The notes beneath the pieces were generated by a model. That model searched no databases. It worked only from the letters and a program-made list of their open reading frames with translations, and was not told where the DNA came from. Positions 9,556 to 16,590 of a stretch of 64,000 bases of DNA are shown here, in pieces. Made by a program: the position numbers and the translations under genes. Position 1 is the first letter of the stretch. Each line of letters begins with the position of its first letter. Source of the stretch: JAJYSO01 sp964451785 (lineage in GTDB: Bacteria; Bacteroidota; Bacteroidia; Flavobacteriales; Flavobacteriaceae); NCBI GenBank assembly GCA_964451785.1, contig CAYVJG010000012.1, positions 13,463 to 77,462 of the forward strand, given 5' to 3'.

Positions 9556-9999
9556 CTAAGCCTTCTCTTCAGCAACTGTTTCTTCAACAGCTTCTTCTTC
9601 AGTTTCTTCTGATTTAGTGAAAGACGTAATGCCGTTTTCAATTAATAAGTTGTACCATTGGAACACTTTTTTGATATCGCTACCATATACGCGATCAGCA
9701 TCGTATTCTGGAAGGATTTCTGAAAAATAGGCTTCTAGTTCAGCTTTAGAACTTTTGTGGCTGATAGATTTTTTACCCTCTTCCTTAGCGTAAATTTTTT
9801 CAAAAACTACAGGTAAAGGCATTTCGTCATCAACAGTATAAATAGCAATTTCACTGAGCATGCTCACATCGTGACGCAAGTTAACGGCTAATTTTTTGCC
9901 ATTGATTAACGATTCAGCAACAAATCCTGCACGGGTTTGCGCTTTTAACTCATATAAACCCGGTTTTCCGGAAATCGAAAGAATTTTTTCTAAGCTCAT
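9556..9999 (-). CDS. DUF5606 family protein
   Basis: This is a conserved cytoplasmic protein of about 147 residues, of unknown function, typical of Bacteroidota. The N-terminus MSLEKILSISGKPGLYEL and the motif YGSDIKKVFQWYNLL near residues 103-117 match the family as I know it. The C-terminal 20 residues are almost all Glu, Ala and Val, an acidic tail. The open frame extends upstream to a TTG at 10020, but the ATG at 9999 matches the conserved N-terminus and is preferred. It lies 52 bp downstream of def on the same strand, a pairing common in this phylum. Confidence 0.85.
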   Translation of the reverse strand: MSLEKILSISGKPGLYELKAQTRAGFVAESLINGKKLAVNLRHDVSMLSEIAIYTVDDEMPLPVVFEKIYAKEEGKKSISHKSSKAELEAYFSEILPEYDADRVYGSDIKKVFQWYNLLIENGITSFTKSEETEEEAVEETVAEEKA

Positions 10000-10051
10000 T
10001 TTATTTTTTTTGAGGAGCAAATATGCAATCTCTGCTGGATATTACAAAATA

Positions 10052-10642
10052 TCAACGCGTTTTTTTTGCTTTTGGAAAACGCATGCGATAATCAATATTG
10101 ATATTGCCCTTTGCTATGTTTTTTAATTTATTATTAATCAAGCGCTTCTTTAAACTCGATAACTTGTCAGTAAATAAAATCCCTTCAATATGATCGTATT
10201 CGTGTTGTACAACGCGCGCTAAAAGACCATCAATAGTATCGACATGGTGCTCAAAATTTTCGTCGTAATAATCGATGGTGATTTCTTCAGGTCTGAAGAC
10301 ATCTTCATGAATACCGGGAATACTCAAGCAGCCTTCCATAAAGCCCCATTCTTCTCCTTGACGATGTGTGATTTTAGGATTGATAAATACTTTTTTAGAC
10401 TGTTTTAAAATCTCTTTTTCTTCATCATCTAAGTCATCATCCTCAGCAAAAGGAGAGGGGTCAACAACAAATAAACGTATAGAACGACCAATTTGTGGCG
10501 CTGCAATACCAACACCACTGGCATTATACATGGTTTCAAACATATTTTCAATAAGTTCTTGAAGCCCATCGTAGTCTTTGCTGATGTCTTGTGCTTTTTT
10601 CTTTAATACGGTATCTCCGTATGCGACGATTGGTAAAATCAT
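10052..10642 (-). CDS. def: Peptide deformylase
   Basis: This removes the N-formyl group from nascent proteins. All three active-site motifs are present: GVGIAAPQIG (residues 43-52), EGCLSIPG with metal ligand Cys105, and HEYDH (147-151) with two His ligands and the catalytic Glu. The chosen start is the ATG giving MILPIVAYGD; an upstream ATG would add eight residues not expected in the family. The protein is 196 residues. ruvX would normally lie just upstream, and here the spacer between them has been enlarged to 421 bp by an insertion described separately. Confidence 0.96.
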   Translation of the reverse strand: MILPIVAYGDTVLKKKAQDISKDYDGLQELIENMFETMYNASGVGIAAPQIGRSIRLFVVDPSPFAEDDDLDDEEKEILKQSKKVFINPKITHRQGEEWGFMEGCLSIPGIHEDVFRPEEITIDYYDENFEHHVDTIDGLLARVVQHEYDHIEGILFTDKLSSLKKRLINNKLKNIAKGNINIDYRMRFPKAKKTR

Positions 10643-10713
10643 AATTTTCAATCTTGTGGATTGCAAATGTAAGAAATTGTCTATTTTTAGAATACATTTG
10701 CTACTGATTTATA

Positions 10714-10728
10714 GTTGTTTTATCAATA
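10714..10728. repeat. 15-bp direct repeat, left copy (target-site duplication)
   Basis: The 15-mer GTTGTTTTATCAATA occurs here and again at 11055-11069, exactly bracketing the 326-bp insert. It looks like a target-site duplication. Confidence 0.85.
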
Positions 10729-11054
10729 ATGTCCAAAACGGTTTTCGAAAATCTCTGTAAAACACTTGTATATTTTGTTCTTGAACGATTTTAGTATTGA
10801 AAAGATTGTTTTTAAAAGTTTTACTTCTTTTGGCCTATCGAAAATTTATCGTAAAATTTGAAGTGAAAATACCGTAAAATTTTAGGCTGTTCGAGCTGGA
10901 TGTATTTTTTATATTGAGCTGAATTTCAGTAGCGAGTTCCTAAAATTTAGGTATTGAACGATAAATTTAGATAAAGTTTCGTCAGCCTAGATTTTTTTGG
11001 TTCGTTTTTTCATCAATGGAAAAAATGAACAACATAAGCATTTAAGACAGAATT
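10729..11054 (-). mobile_element. 326-bp non-coding insert between ruvX and def, flanked by 15-bp direct repeats
   Basis: The insert fills the ruvX-def spacer and has no open frame. Removing it together with one 15-bp repeat restores a spacer of about 80 bp, as expected for adjacent ruvX and def genes. The insertion point is the end of ruvX, and the duplicated 15-mer contains its last codon and stop codon. Inside are a stem-loop whose arms are GTTCGTTTTTTC and GAAAAAATGAAC (near 10999-11030) and several short TAAAATTT-type repeats, some inverted. No clear terminal inverted repeats are visible. I recall very similar intergenic strings in other flavobacterial genomes, but this is unverified. 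The orientation follows the host genes and is arbitrary. An unusual non-autonomous element or a conserved RNA are both possible. Confidence 0.75.
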
Positions 11055-11069
11055 GTTGTTTTATCAATA
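11055..11069. repeat. 15-bp direct repeat, right copy (target-site duplication)
   Basis: This is identical to 10714-10728. It overlaps the ruvX stop codon (11064-11066) and last sense codon. Confidence 0.85.
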
Positions 11070-11468
11070 CAAGTAGCTTTGTAAGATGACAGTGGCACTA
11101 ATCTCATCGATTAAAGCTTTGTTGCGACGCTTCTTTTTGCCCAATCCACTGTCTATCATCGTCTGAAAAGCTATTTTAGAACTGTAGCGCTCATCGACAC
11201 GCTTGTAAGGCATCTCAGGGAATTTAGCGGTAAAAACTTTTAAAAATTCTTGAATATACACCTCGCTTTGTGATGGGCTGCCGTCTTTTTGCTTAGGTTC
11301 ACCAACTAATACAAGTTCAACCGACTCTTTAGCAAAGTAATCTGTTAAAAATGGAATCAATTCTGGCGTGTGGACGGTGGTTAACCCCGATGCAATAATC
11401 TTCATCTCATCTGTAACCGCTATTCCACAGCGTTTCGTGCCGTAATCTATTGCTAAAATCCTTGCCAT
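11064..11468 (-). CDS. ruvX: Holliday junction resolvase-like / pre-16S rRNA nuclease (YqgF family)
   Basis: This is an RNase H-fold protein of 134 residues. Family members process the 5' end of pre-16S rRNA, and the older name is putative Holliday junction resolvase. The N-terminal ILAIDYGTKRCGIAVTD carries the first catalytic Asp, and DERYSSKIA near residues 96-104 is the second acidic motif. The open frame continues upstream to 11597, but the family begins at MARILAIDYG, so the ATG at 11468 is used. The longer version would also run into a repeat copy. The gene heads the ruvX-def-DUF5606 set. Confidence 0.93.
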   Translation of the reverse strand: MARILAIDYGTKRCGIAVTDEMKIIASGLTTVHTPELIPFLTDYFAKESVELVLVGEPKQKDGSPSQSEVYIQEFLKVFTAKFPEMPYKRVDERYSSKIAFQTMIDSGLGKKKRRNKALIDEISATVILQSYLY

Positions 11469-11569
11469 ATTTTTATTTTGCACAAAGATAAAGTTTATTC
11501 TTAAACTGCTTTTGATTTTTCTGTTTTGGTTTTGGAGAGTGAGCGTTTCAGTTGCCATAAGGAGTCTAA

Positions 11570-11695
11570 TACCGTATGGATAAATTAAATAGTCCAATTT
11601 CGACTTTGTCTCATTGTACTAGTAATTTATATACCACGATATTATACCTATAAAGAATATTCTAAATCGGACTAAAAAAATAATTCTAACGGGTA
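11570..11695 (+). repeat. FR1 repeat, copy A
   Basis: This 126-bp element begins TACC and ends GGTA, with TAA on both flanks (11567-11569 and 11696-11698). It consists of two palindromic units separated by TTA. It lies in the ruvX-RHS intergenic region. Confidence 0.9.
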
Positions 11696-11861
11696 TAATA
11701 TTCTAGGGTAAAGAATAGGTGTAAGAATTATTTATGATAATATTCCCGTCCGTTTCCTGTGTTAAAAGTGGGGCTTTGGGTTAGAAAGGGAAAGCGACGG
11801 TGTTTCCAACGATTGCGATTTTTCTTTTCCCCAGCCCTAAAGGTTGTGAAAATCATGAAAC

Positions 11862-11895
11862 TTTGTTTTTGCTGAAGGTTATTAGAATAATTTTA
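11862..11895 (+). promoter_or_regulatory. Candidate promoter upstream of the RHS gene
   Basis: TTTG (11862-11865) and TAATTTTA (11888-11895) are separated by 22 bp. They resemble the Bacteroidota -33 and -7 boxes with one mismatch. The DNA around 11889-11924 recurs in the RHS relic at 15495-15530. Confidence 0.45.
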
Positions 11896-11975
11896 CATAT
11901 CTTTAACAAACGCAAATCAACCGTGTTACTTTTAACAAAACCCTAAGGGGGAAACACTATGACGAATTCAACCGC

Positions 11976-13868
11976 TTGCGCGAGGCCAATGGCTTTTACA
12001 TCGCCCCTAATGACACCCCGCAGAATCAATTGCTGCGGCAGCAATACCGCACCAGTATGAGCTATAATGACAATCAAGACATTAGCGTGAAATACCAAGA
12101 CCACCACCAAGCCGTGGTGGGCAACTTGACGCCGCCTCAGTCGAGCGCGCTGCAGCAGGTTTTTCCGACAAGCTACATCTTGGTATATGACGATTATGCC
12201 ACGGGCAGCTTTTCGGCGGGCAACTACACCTATGTGCAGCCACACGCCCCGCGCACCCTGGTGGTGAAACCAACTGTTCCTACGGCGAGCAACGACCCGC
12301 GCATTAGTCATAAAAAACTGCAGTATGACGCTAATGGAAATTTGACAAGCGTTTCTCAGAACATTACAACTCCCGGAGCGCCATTAGCCGACACGCAGCT
12401 GCTTTTGCGCCAGTATCGCTGGGACGAAGAAAACCGATTGCGCGCTGTTGACTTGCAGCCTGAAAACCCAACTAACCAGCCCAAAATTGCGGCTTACACT
12501 TATGATGCAAGCGGGCAACGCGTGGTGCGCTATGTGTCTGAACAGTTGAAAGCTTATTTTAGTGGTCACCCCTCCGGGCGGGCACACCAACTGGAAATAG
12601 CGGTGTATCCCAGTGGTTTTATCTCGGCAAAAGCCTTGACTGAACGGGGGATACACAAGGAATTTATGACCTATACCAAGCATTTTTACATCGGCAGTCA
12701 ACGCGTGGCTAGCGTGAAGGGCGGCAGCAATGGTGTGGGGCGGTATTTGAGCAACAGTAGCTTGGAAACGGCAAGCTCCTATTTTGGAATTTTGCAAGAA
12801 AAGCGACAGACCGCCACCCAAGCCTTAGCCGCCGATTATGCGGCTTTCAACAAAACCCTAACCCTGCCACAGCCGTTTGCGCTCTCGCCCATTACGTCAA
12901 GCTCCTACCGACAACAGCGCCACACCTACTGGTTTCACCCCGACCACCTCGGCAGCTCGAGTTATATTTCAAATATAAACGGGAGGATTTCACAGCATAT
13001 AGAATACTTCCCTTTCGGCGAAACCTTGGTTGAAGAACACAAAAACTCCAATAACTCGCCTTATAAATTTAATGGCAAAATGCTAGACGCTGAAACCGGG
13101 AATTATTACTACGGCGCAAGATATTACAACCCTAAATGGAGCCTGTGGCTGAGCGTTGACCCGCTGGCGGAAAACTACCCCGGCTGGTCACCGTATAATT
13201 ATACCTTGTATAATCCGGTGCGGTTTGTGGACCCGGATGGGCGGAGTGTGGCGATGCCGGACAACTGGTATAAGAACAAAGAAACAGGTGAAGTAATTTG
13301 GATTGATGGGGATAAGGATTATTACGGTTACGAAAACTTAGGATTTGATCATCATGAGGTTTTTCGTAAAAACCCTGATGATTTGTGGTTGACCCGTGTA
13401 CAGTATGATGGAGATACAAAAACAAAATCGGTTAACCGTCAAGTGGTCAAACATTATGAATCGAGTACAATGCGCAAAGGATACAATTTTGTAATGGACA
13501 ACTTTGTCGGTTCTACGATGGCAGGGGTACAAGAATTGGGTTGGATAGTCGTTGGGACAGGAATTGCCGTAAAAGCCCAGTTTAAAGAAGTGATGAATGG
13601 CGGCGATGGTTTGGGCATACACATTGATATGGCTATGCCCATTTATGTCATTCAAAACGGGAAACTTATGAAAATGGATTTAGCTGAATATTCCTTTGGG
13701 GAATTAGTGAGTAATGGGTTTTCGGGACTGACTGCATTGGCTGGAGGGACAAGTACTGTGTTTAAAACAGGAATAAAAGAATGGTATGGTGAAGCTATTG
13801 ATTATTTGGCAGATAAAACCTTAGGATATTATATTGGCGAAGGATTGGGAAAATTAAAGGGGAAGTAA
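11976..13868 (+). CDS. RHS repeat core protein with variable C-terminal tip, 5' end eroded
   Basis: This is a polymorphic-toxin-type RHS protein. YD-repeats (YDANGNLTSVSQN, YRWDEENRLRAVD, YTYDASGQRV) lead into the RHS core at about residues 310-420, including HPDHLGSSSYI, YYYGARYYNPKWSLWLSVDPL and the terminal DPDGRS. The following 210 residues are a tip unlike the core. It holds a hydrophobic stretch (GWIVVGTGIAVKA) and a tail duplicated downstream. There is no signal peptide or large N-terminal half. Homology in frame extends upstream to about 11907 (QINR, FNKTL, YDEFNRL) with no ATG. A parallel sequence at 15516 has ATG where this has ACG (11910-11912), so the gene may be a silent or broken cassette. 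TTG at 11976 is only the first permissive codon. The core is clearly richer in GC than its neighbours. The tip's activity is unknown. Confidence 0.85.
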   Translation: MREANGFYIAPNDTPQNQLLRQQYRTSMSYNDNQDISVKYQDHHQAVVGNLTPPQSSALQQVFPTSYILVYDDYATGSFSAGNYTYVQPHAPRTLVVKPTVPTASNDPRISHKKLQYDANGNLTSVSQNITTPGAPLADTQLLLRQYRWDEENRLRAVDLQPENPTNQPKIAAYTYDASGQRVVRYVSEQLKAYFSGHPSGRAHQLEIAVYPSGFISAKALTERGIHKEFMTYTKHFYIGSQRVASVKGGSNGVGRYLSNSSLETASSYFGILQEKRQTATQALAADYAAFNKTLTLPQPFALSPITSSSYRQQRHTYWFHPDHLGSSSYISNINGRISQHIEYFPFGETLVEEHKNSNNSPYKFNGKMLDAETGNYYYGARYYNPKWSLWLSVDPLAENYPGWSPYNYTLYNPVRFVDPDGRSVAMPDNWYKNKETGEVIWIDGDKDYYGYENLGFDHHEVFRKNPDDLWLTRVQYDGDTKTKSVNRQVVKHYESSTMRKGYNFVMDNFVGSTMAGVQELGWIVVGTGIAVKAQFKEVMNGGDGLGIHIDMAMPIYVIQNGKLMKMDLAEYSFGELVSNGFSGLTALAGGTSTVFKTGIKEWYGEAIDYLADKTLGYYIGEGLGKLKGK

Positions 13869-14056
13869 TGGGATTACCTGGTTTAATAGGGATGTGTATC
13901 AGGTTTATATTTGTATTTCATTGCAGTTTCAAAAAGAAAAATGAGGCAACAAAAAAAGATATGGATGCAGAGAAAGCCAAGGATGGTCAGGTCGGATTAA
14001 TTGGCTTAATTGTAATTATTATAGCAATGGGGGTTACTTATGAATTGATGCACTAA
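13868..14056 (+). CDS. Small two-helix membrane protein, candidate immunity protein 1
   Basis: This is a 62-residue protein with a hydrophobic N-terminal segment (residues 3-20), a charged middle rich in Lys, Glu and Asp (22-40) and a second membrane segment (43-58). Its ATG overlaps the RHS stop as TAATG, so translation is probably coupled to the tip. A homologue with the same start MGLPGL, the same charged middle and the same second helix follows the duplicated tip tail at 14297. Position, coupling and co-duplication are what one expects of an immunity protein for a contact-dependent toxin. No family is recognised, and immunity is an inference. Confidence 0.6.
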   Translation: MGLPGLIGMCIRFIFVFHCSFKKKNEATKKDMDAEKAKDGQVGLIGLIVIIIAMGVTYELMH

Positions 14057-14078
14057 GTAGTTAAGGTTATTTTACAGT

Positions 14079-14297
14079 ATTCAAAACGGGAAACTAATGA
14101 AAATGGATTTAGCCGAATATTCTTTTGGGGAGTTAGTGAGTAATGGGTTTTCTGGGATAACAACTTTGGCCGGAGGTGTTGGTTCTGTACTGAAATCAGG
14201 AATTAAAGGAAAATTTGGAGATATATTAGATTTTTCATCTGAGAAAGTCACAGATTATTATATTGGAGAGAGATTAAAGGAGTTAAAAGAGAGATAA
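14079..14297 (+). pseudogene. Orphan copy of the RHS tip tail
   Basis: From 14079 the frame reads SIQNGKLMKMDLAEYSFGE and continues as a diverged copy of the last 70 or so residues of the RHS protein. Homology starts before the first ATG (14097), in a frame closed by TAG at 14058-14060, so this is a displaced C-terminal fragment. From ATG 14097 it could still give a 66-residue product. The interval from this ATG to the next small gene is 200 bp, identical to the parent interval. It ends in the same TAATG junction. Confidence 0.75.
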
Positions 14298-14488
14298 TGG
14301 GGTTGCCAGGTTTAGTAGGAATAGTTATAAGATTTATTTTTGTATTTCGCTTTAGTCTAAAAAAGATGGACAAAGCATCGAGGGAAAATTCTGACAGCGA
14401 AAAACAAAAAGATGCACAAGTAGGTCTAATAACCATTTTCGTCTTTATAATCGGCGTGATAATTTGGGGTGCGATATGGTATCCTTGA
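14297..14488 (+). CDS. Small two-helix membrane protein, candidate immunity protein 2
   Basis: This is a 63-residue paralogue of the protein at 13868. The first helix (MGLPGLVGIVIRFIFVF) is nearly the same. The charged middle is alike in character but different in sequence, and the second helix (LITIFVFIIGVIIWGAIW) is diverged. It is joined to the orphan tip tail by the same TAATG overlap. The matched pair of tip tail and membrane protein suggests an older toxin-immunity module kept next to the current one. Function is inferred from context only. Confidence 0.6.
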   Translation: MGLPGLVGIVIRFIFVFRFSLKKMDKASRENSDSEKQKDAQVGLITIFVFIIGVIIWGAIWYP

Positions 14489-14491
14489 TTA

Positions 14492-14914
14492 TTGTTTCAC
14501 GGAATTTACATAGACGGAATAGGCAGCACTAATATGGGTGTTATAACAGGTTCAGGCGCGAGCTCTCGAATAGGCTACGACGAGCTGACAGGTTTTGGAA
14601 GCGAAGCCGGCAGTAGCCGATTGGGGAAACTACTTCAGTCGGTGGCGTTATTTTTTCAAGCGTTGATGCCGGGAGAGGATAACACAATGACCACTACCGT
14701 TGTGAAACCGGGGAGGACAAATCAGCTTCCGGCGGAAAAAAAGGTGAAAATGATAAAATTTAAAGTGGTGGAAATTAACAATAAAACGTTTTACCCATCA
14801 GGTGCGTATGACTATAGAGAGTTCGATACACTAGTCCCTATAAATGGTGTCGAAAATTTTAAAATAATGACAAGTAAGGATAGAGATTCAGTCTATAGAT
14901 ATCCGAAATATTAA
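14492..14914 (+). CDS. Effector-like fragment of unknown family
   Basis: The open frame starts only 4 bp after the previous stop, in the same frame, with TTG as first codon; the first ATG is at 14534. The opening residues (HGIYIDGIGSTNMG, then a Gly/Ser-rich stretch with GSEAGSSRLGKLL) faintly recall the GIG segment of DUF2235/Tle1-like phospholipase effectors. The catalytic motif is not present and I do not make that call. The second half (residues 65-140) is hydrophilic and unrecognised. It is probably the 3' part of another secreted effector stranded in the RHS island. Confidence 0.4.
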   Translation: MFHGIYIDGIGSTNMGVITGSGASSRIGYDELTGFGSEAGSSRLGKLLQSVALFFQALMPGEDNTMTTTVVKPGRTNQLPAEKKVKMIKFKVVEINNKTFYPSGAYDYREFDTLVPINGVENFKIMTSKDRDSVYRYPKY

Positions 14915-14921
14915 TAACAAT

Positions 14922-15428
14922 ATGAAAAAAATATTAATAACAATCATATGCATAGGGGTATTGTTTTCTTGTAACAATACTAAGCACTCTTCTCATAATA
15001 AGGAAAATATAAAACCTTTAAAAGATACACTATGGCTTGAATTTACCCCTGAAAATAATGATTCACTAAAGGTTGCTGTAAATTATTATTTTGGGATAGA
15101 CACATTGGCTTCCCAAGAAGTTATGGATAGAGCTACTATTTTTTACTTTACTTTTAGAGAAATATCGATTGATGAATTAAAGAAAATTATTTTCTTAAAG
15201 TATAGTGAAAAACGGAGAAATGAAGTCAATGAAAATAAAATCAGCCAAATTCATATACCTGTTAATAAGCAGTATAGTTTCTATGTGCAATTAGGAACTA
15301 AAAAAGTTCATCATTTAACAGGAATGGTTGTTGACAATTTTTTAATTAAAATTAAGGACTCTATAAAAAGCGATACCGTAGTTGTAAGAAAAGTAGGAAC
15401 GTCTATAGAACAGTACTTTAAGTTTTAA
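14922..15428 (+). CDS. Lipoprotein of unknown function in the RHS island
   Basis: This 168-residue protein has a clear lipoprotein signal, lipobox LFSC with Cys17. The mature part is rich in Lys, Asn and Asp and contains alternating short beta-like strands. No known domain is recognised. It starts 8 bp after the preceding fragment, so the two are likely cotranscribed. Being a small, AT-rich lipoprotein downstream of an effector fragment, it could be an immunity protein for that effector, but this rests on position only. Confidence 0.6.
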   Translation: MKKILITIICIGVLFSCNNTKHSSHNKENIKPLKDTLWLEFTPENNDSLKVAVNYYFGIDTLASQEVMDRATIFYFTFREISIDELKKIIFLKYSEKRRNEVNENKISQIHIPVNKQYSFYVQLGTKKVHHLTGMVVDNFLIKIKDSIKSDTVVVRKVGTSIEQYFKF

Positions 15429-15494
15429 ATTGAGTTAAGTCAGTTCTAATAGCCTATTGGCAGGTAAATCTTACACATAATTGCATAGCAAAAC

Positions 15495-15593
15495 AATTTT
15501 ACATATCTTTAACAAATGCAAATCAACCGTCTCGCTTTCAACAAAACCCTAACCCTGCCACAGCCGTTTGCGCTCTCTTGCTTTCTTATATAA
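15495..15593 (+). pseudogene. Collapsed RHS gene relic
   Basis: Bases 15495-15530 match the RHS 5' region at 11889-11924 with one change. Bases 15534-15577 are identical over 44 nt to the RHS interior at 12843-12886. The relic opens with ATG at 15516 and closes at 15593 after 25 codons (NRLAFNKTLTLPQ in the middle). It joins two sites lying 0.95 kb apart in the RHS gene, both containing the 13-mer AACAAAACCCTAA, so it looks like a second RHS copy collapsed by recombination. Confidence 0.75.
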
Positions 15594-15657
15594 ATCCTCT
15601 TTATAAAGGCTTGTAGTTTGGTGGAGTTCCTTATATTTATCGCAAATTTAGAAGGAC

Positions 15658-16476
15658 ATGGAAGAATTAAAAAATAAGATTTTAGCAGCTTGGGATAATC
15701 GAGAGCTCTTAAAAGAAGAAGCAACTAAAGCAGCCATTAAAGAAGTGGTTAACTTATTAGATGCAGGTAAATTGCGCTGTGCTGAACCAGATGCTAATGG
15801 CGGATGGCAAGTTAACGAATGGGTTAAAAAAGGCGTTGTGTTGTATTTTCCTATTCAAGAAATGAAAACCCTCGAAGCTGGTATCTTTGAATATCACGAC
15901 AAAATGCCACTAAAATCAGGCTATAAAGAAAAAGGCATTCGTGTGGTGCCTAACGCTGTAGCTCGCCATGGCGCTTATATTTCAAAAGGAGTCATCATGA
16001 TGCCTAGTTATGTCAACATCGGCGCTTATGTTGATGAAGGTACTATGGTTGACACCTGGGCAACAGTGGGAAGTTGTGCTCAAATTGGCAAAAATGTGCA
16101 CCTTTCGGGTGGCGTGGGCATTGGTGGCGTGCTCGAACCTCTACAAGCGGCTCCTGTGATTATTGAAGACAACGCATTTATCGGTTCGCGTTGTATTGTA
16201 GTTGAAGGGGCACGCGTTGAAAAAGAAGCAGTACTAGGGGCTAATGTGGTGTTGACGGGATCAACTAAAATTATCGATGTCACTGGCGATGAGCCTAAAA
16301 TTATGAAAGGAGTAGTGCCAGCGCGTAGTGTGGTGATTCCTGGAAGCTATACCAAATCTTTTCCGGCTGGTGATTTTCAAGTGCCTTGTGCCTTGATTAT
16401 CGGAAAACGCAAGGAGAGTACTAATAAAAAAACATCGCTTAACGATGCACTTCGTGAATACAATGTGTCTGCTTAA
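15658..16476 (+). CDS. dapD: 2,3,4,5-tetrahydropyridine-2,6-dicarboxylate N-succinyltransferase
   Basis: This lysine and meso-diaminopimelate pathway enzyme succinylates tetrahydrodipicolinate. The 272-residue length is normal. The left-handed beta-helix of hexapeptide repeats runs from about residue 100 to 225 (for example MPSYVNIGAYVDEGTMVDTW and AQIGKNVHLSGGVGIGG). The N-terminal helical domain and the C-terminal KRKESTNKKTSLNDALREY are typical. The stop codon TAA (16474-16476) is also the left flank of a 42-bp FR2 mini element, so the insertion abuts the gene without changing the protein. Confidence 0.97.
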   Translation: MEELKNKILAAWDNRELLKEEATKAAIKEVVNLLDAGKLRCAEPDANGGWQVNEWVKKGVVLYFPIQEMKTLEAGIFEYHDKMPLKSGYKEKGIRVVPNAVARHGAYISKGVIMMPSYVNIGAYVDEGTMVDTWATVGSCAQIGKNVHLSGGVGIGGVLEPLQAAPVIIEDNAFIGSRCIVVEGARVEKEAVLGANVVLTGSTKIIDVTGDEPKIMKGVVPARSVVIPGSYTKSFPAGDFQVPCALIIGKRKESTNKKTSLNDALREYNVSA

Positions 16477-16518
16477 TACGGAAATGATTTTTGGTCTATT
16501 TTGAATGTCACTTCCGTA
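16477..16518. repeat. FR2 repeat, 42-bp mini copy at the dapD stop codon
   Basis: It begins TACGGAAATGA and ends CACTTCCGTA. It is flanked by TAA on both sides, the left TAA being the dapD stop codon. It contains only the two ends of the 160-bp FR2 element joined together. Confidence 0.8.
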
Positions 16519-16590
16519 TAAGCTTTAATAAATAACTTTTTAAAGGACTTGCCTCTCTTTGCGACAAGTTCTTTTTTTAGCACTTTAATT

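Noticed and set aside
10729..11054. Group II intron fragment at the end of ruvX
   Set aside because: No domain V-like hairpin was recognised, and group II introns do not make target duplications.
11959..12060. ATG at 11959 as the RHS start
   Set aside because: It is out of frame with the YD-repeat coding frame and meets a stop after about 30 codons.
11943..12311. Minus-strand frame of 122 codons opposite the RHS gene
   Set aside because: This is a product of the high GC content of the RHS core. The composition is Arg/Val/His-rich and no motif is present, while the plus frame has clear YD repeats.
13320..13380. HNH-type nuclease motif in the RHS tip (FDHHEVFRKN)
   Set aside because: An HH pair alone is not enough. 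The Asn and last His at proper spacing are missing, and the membrane-type partner fits poorly with a nuclease.
14492..14914. Naming this fragment a Tle1/DUF2235 phospholipase
   Set aside because: Only a short GIG-like stretch resembles the family. The catalytic Ser motif is not present.
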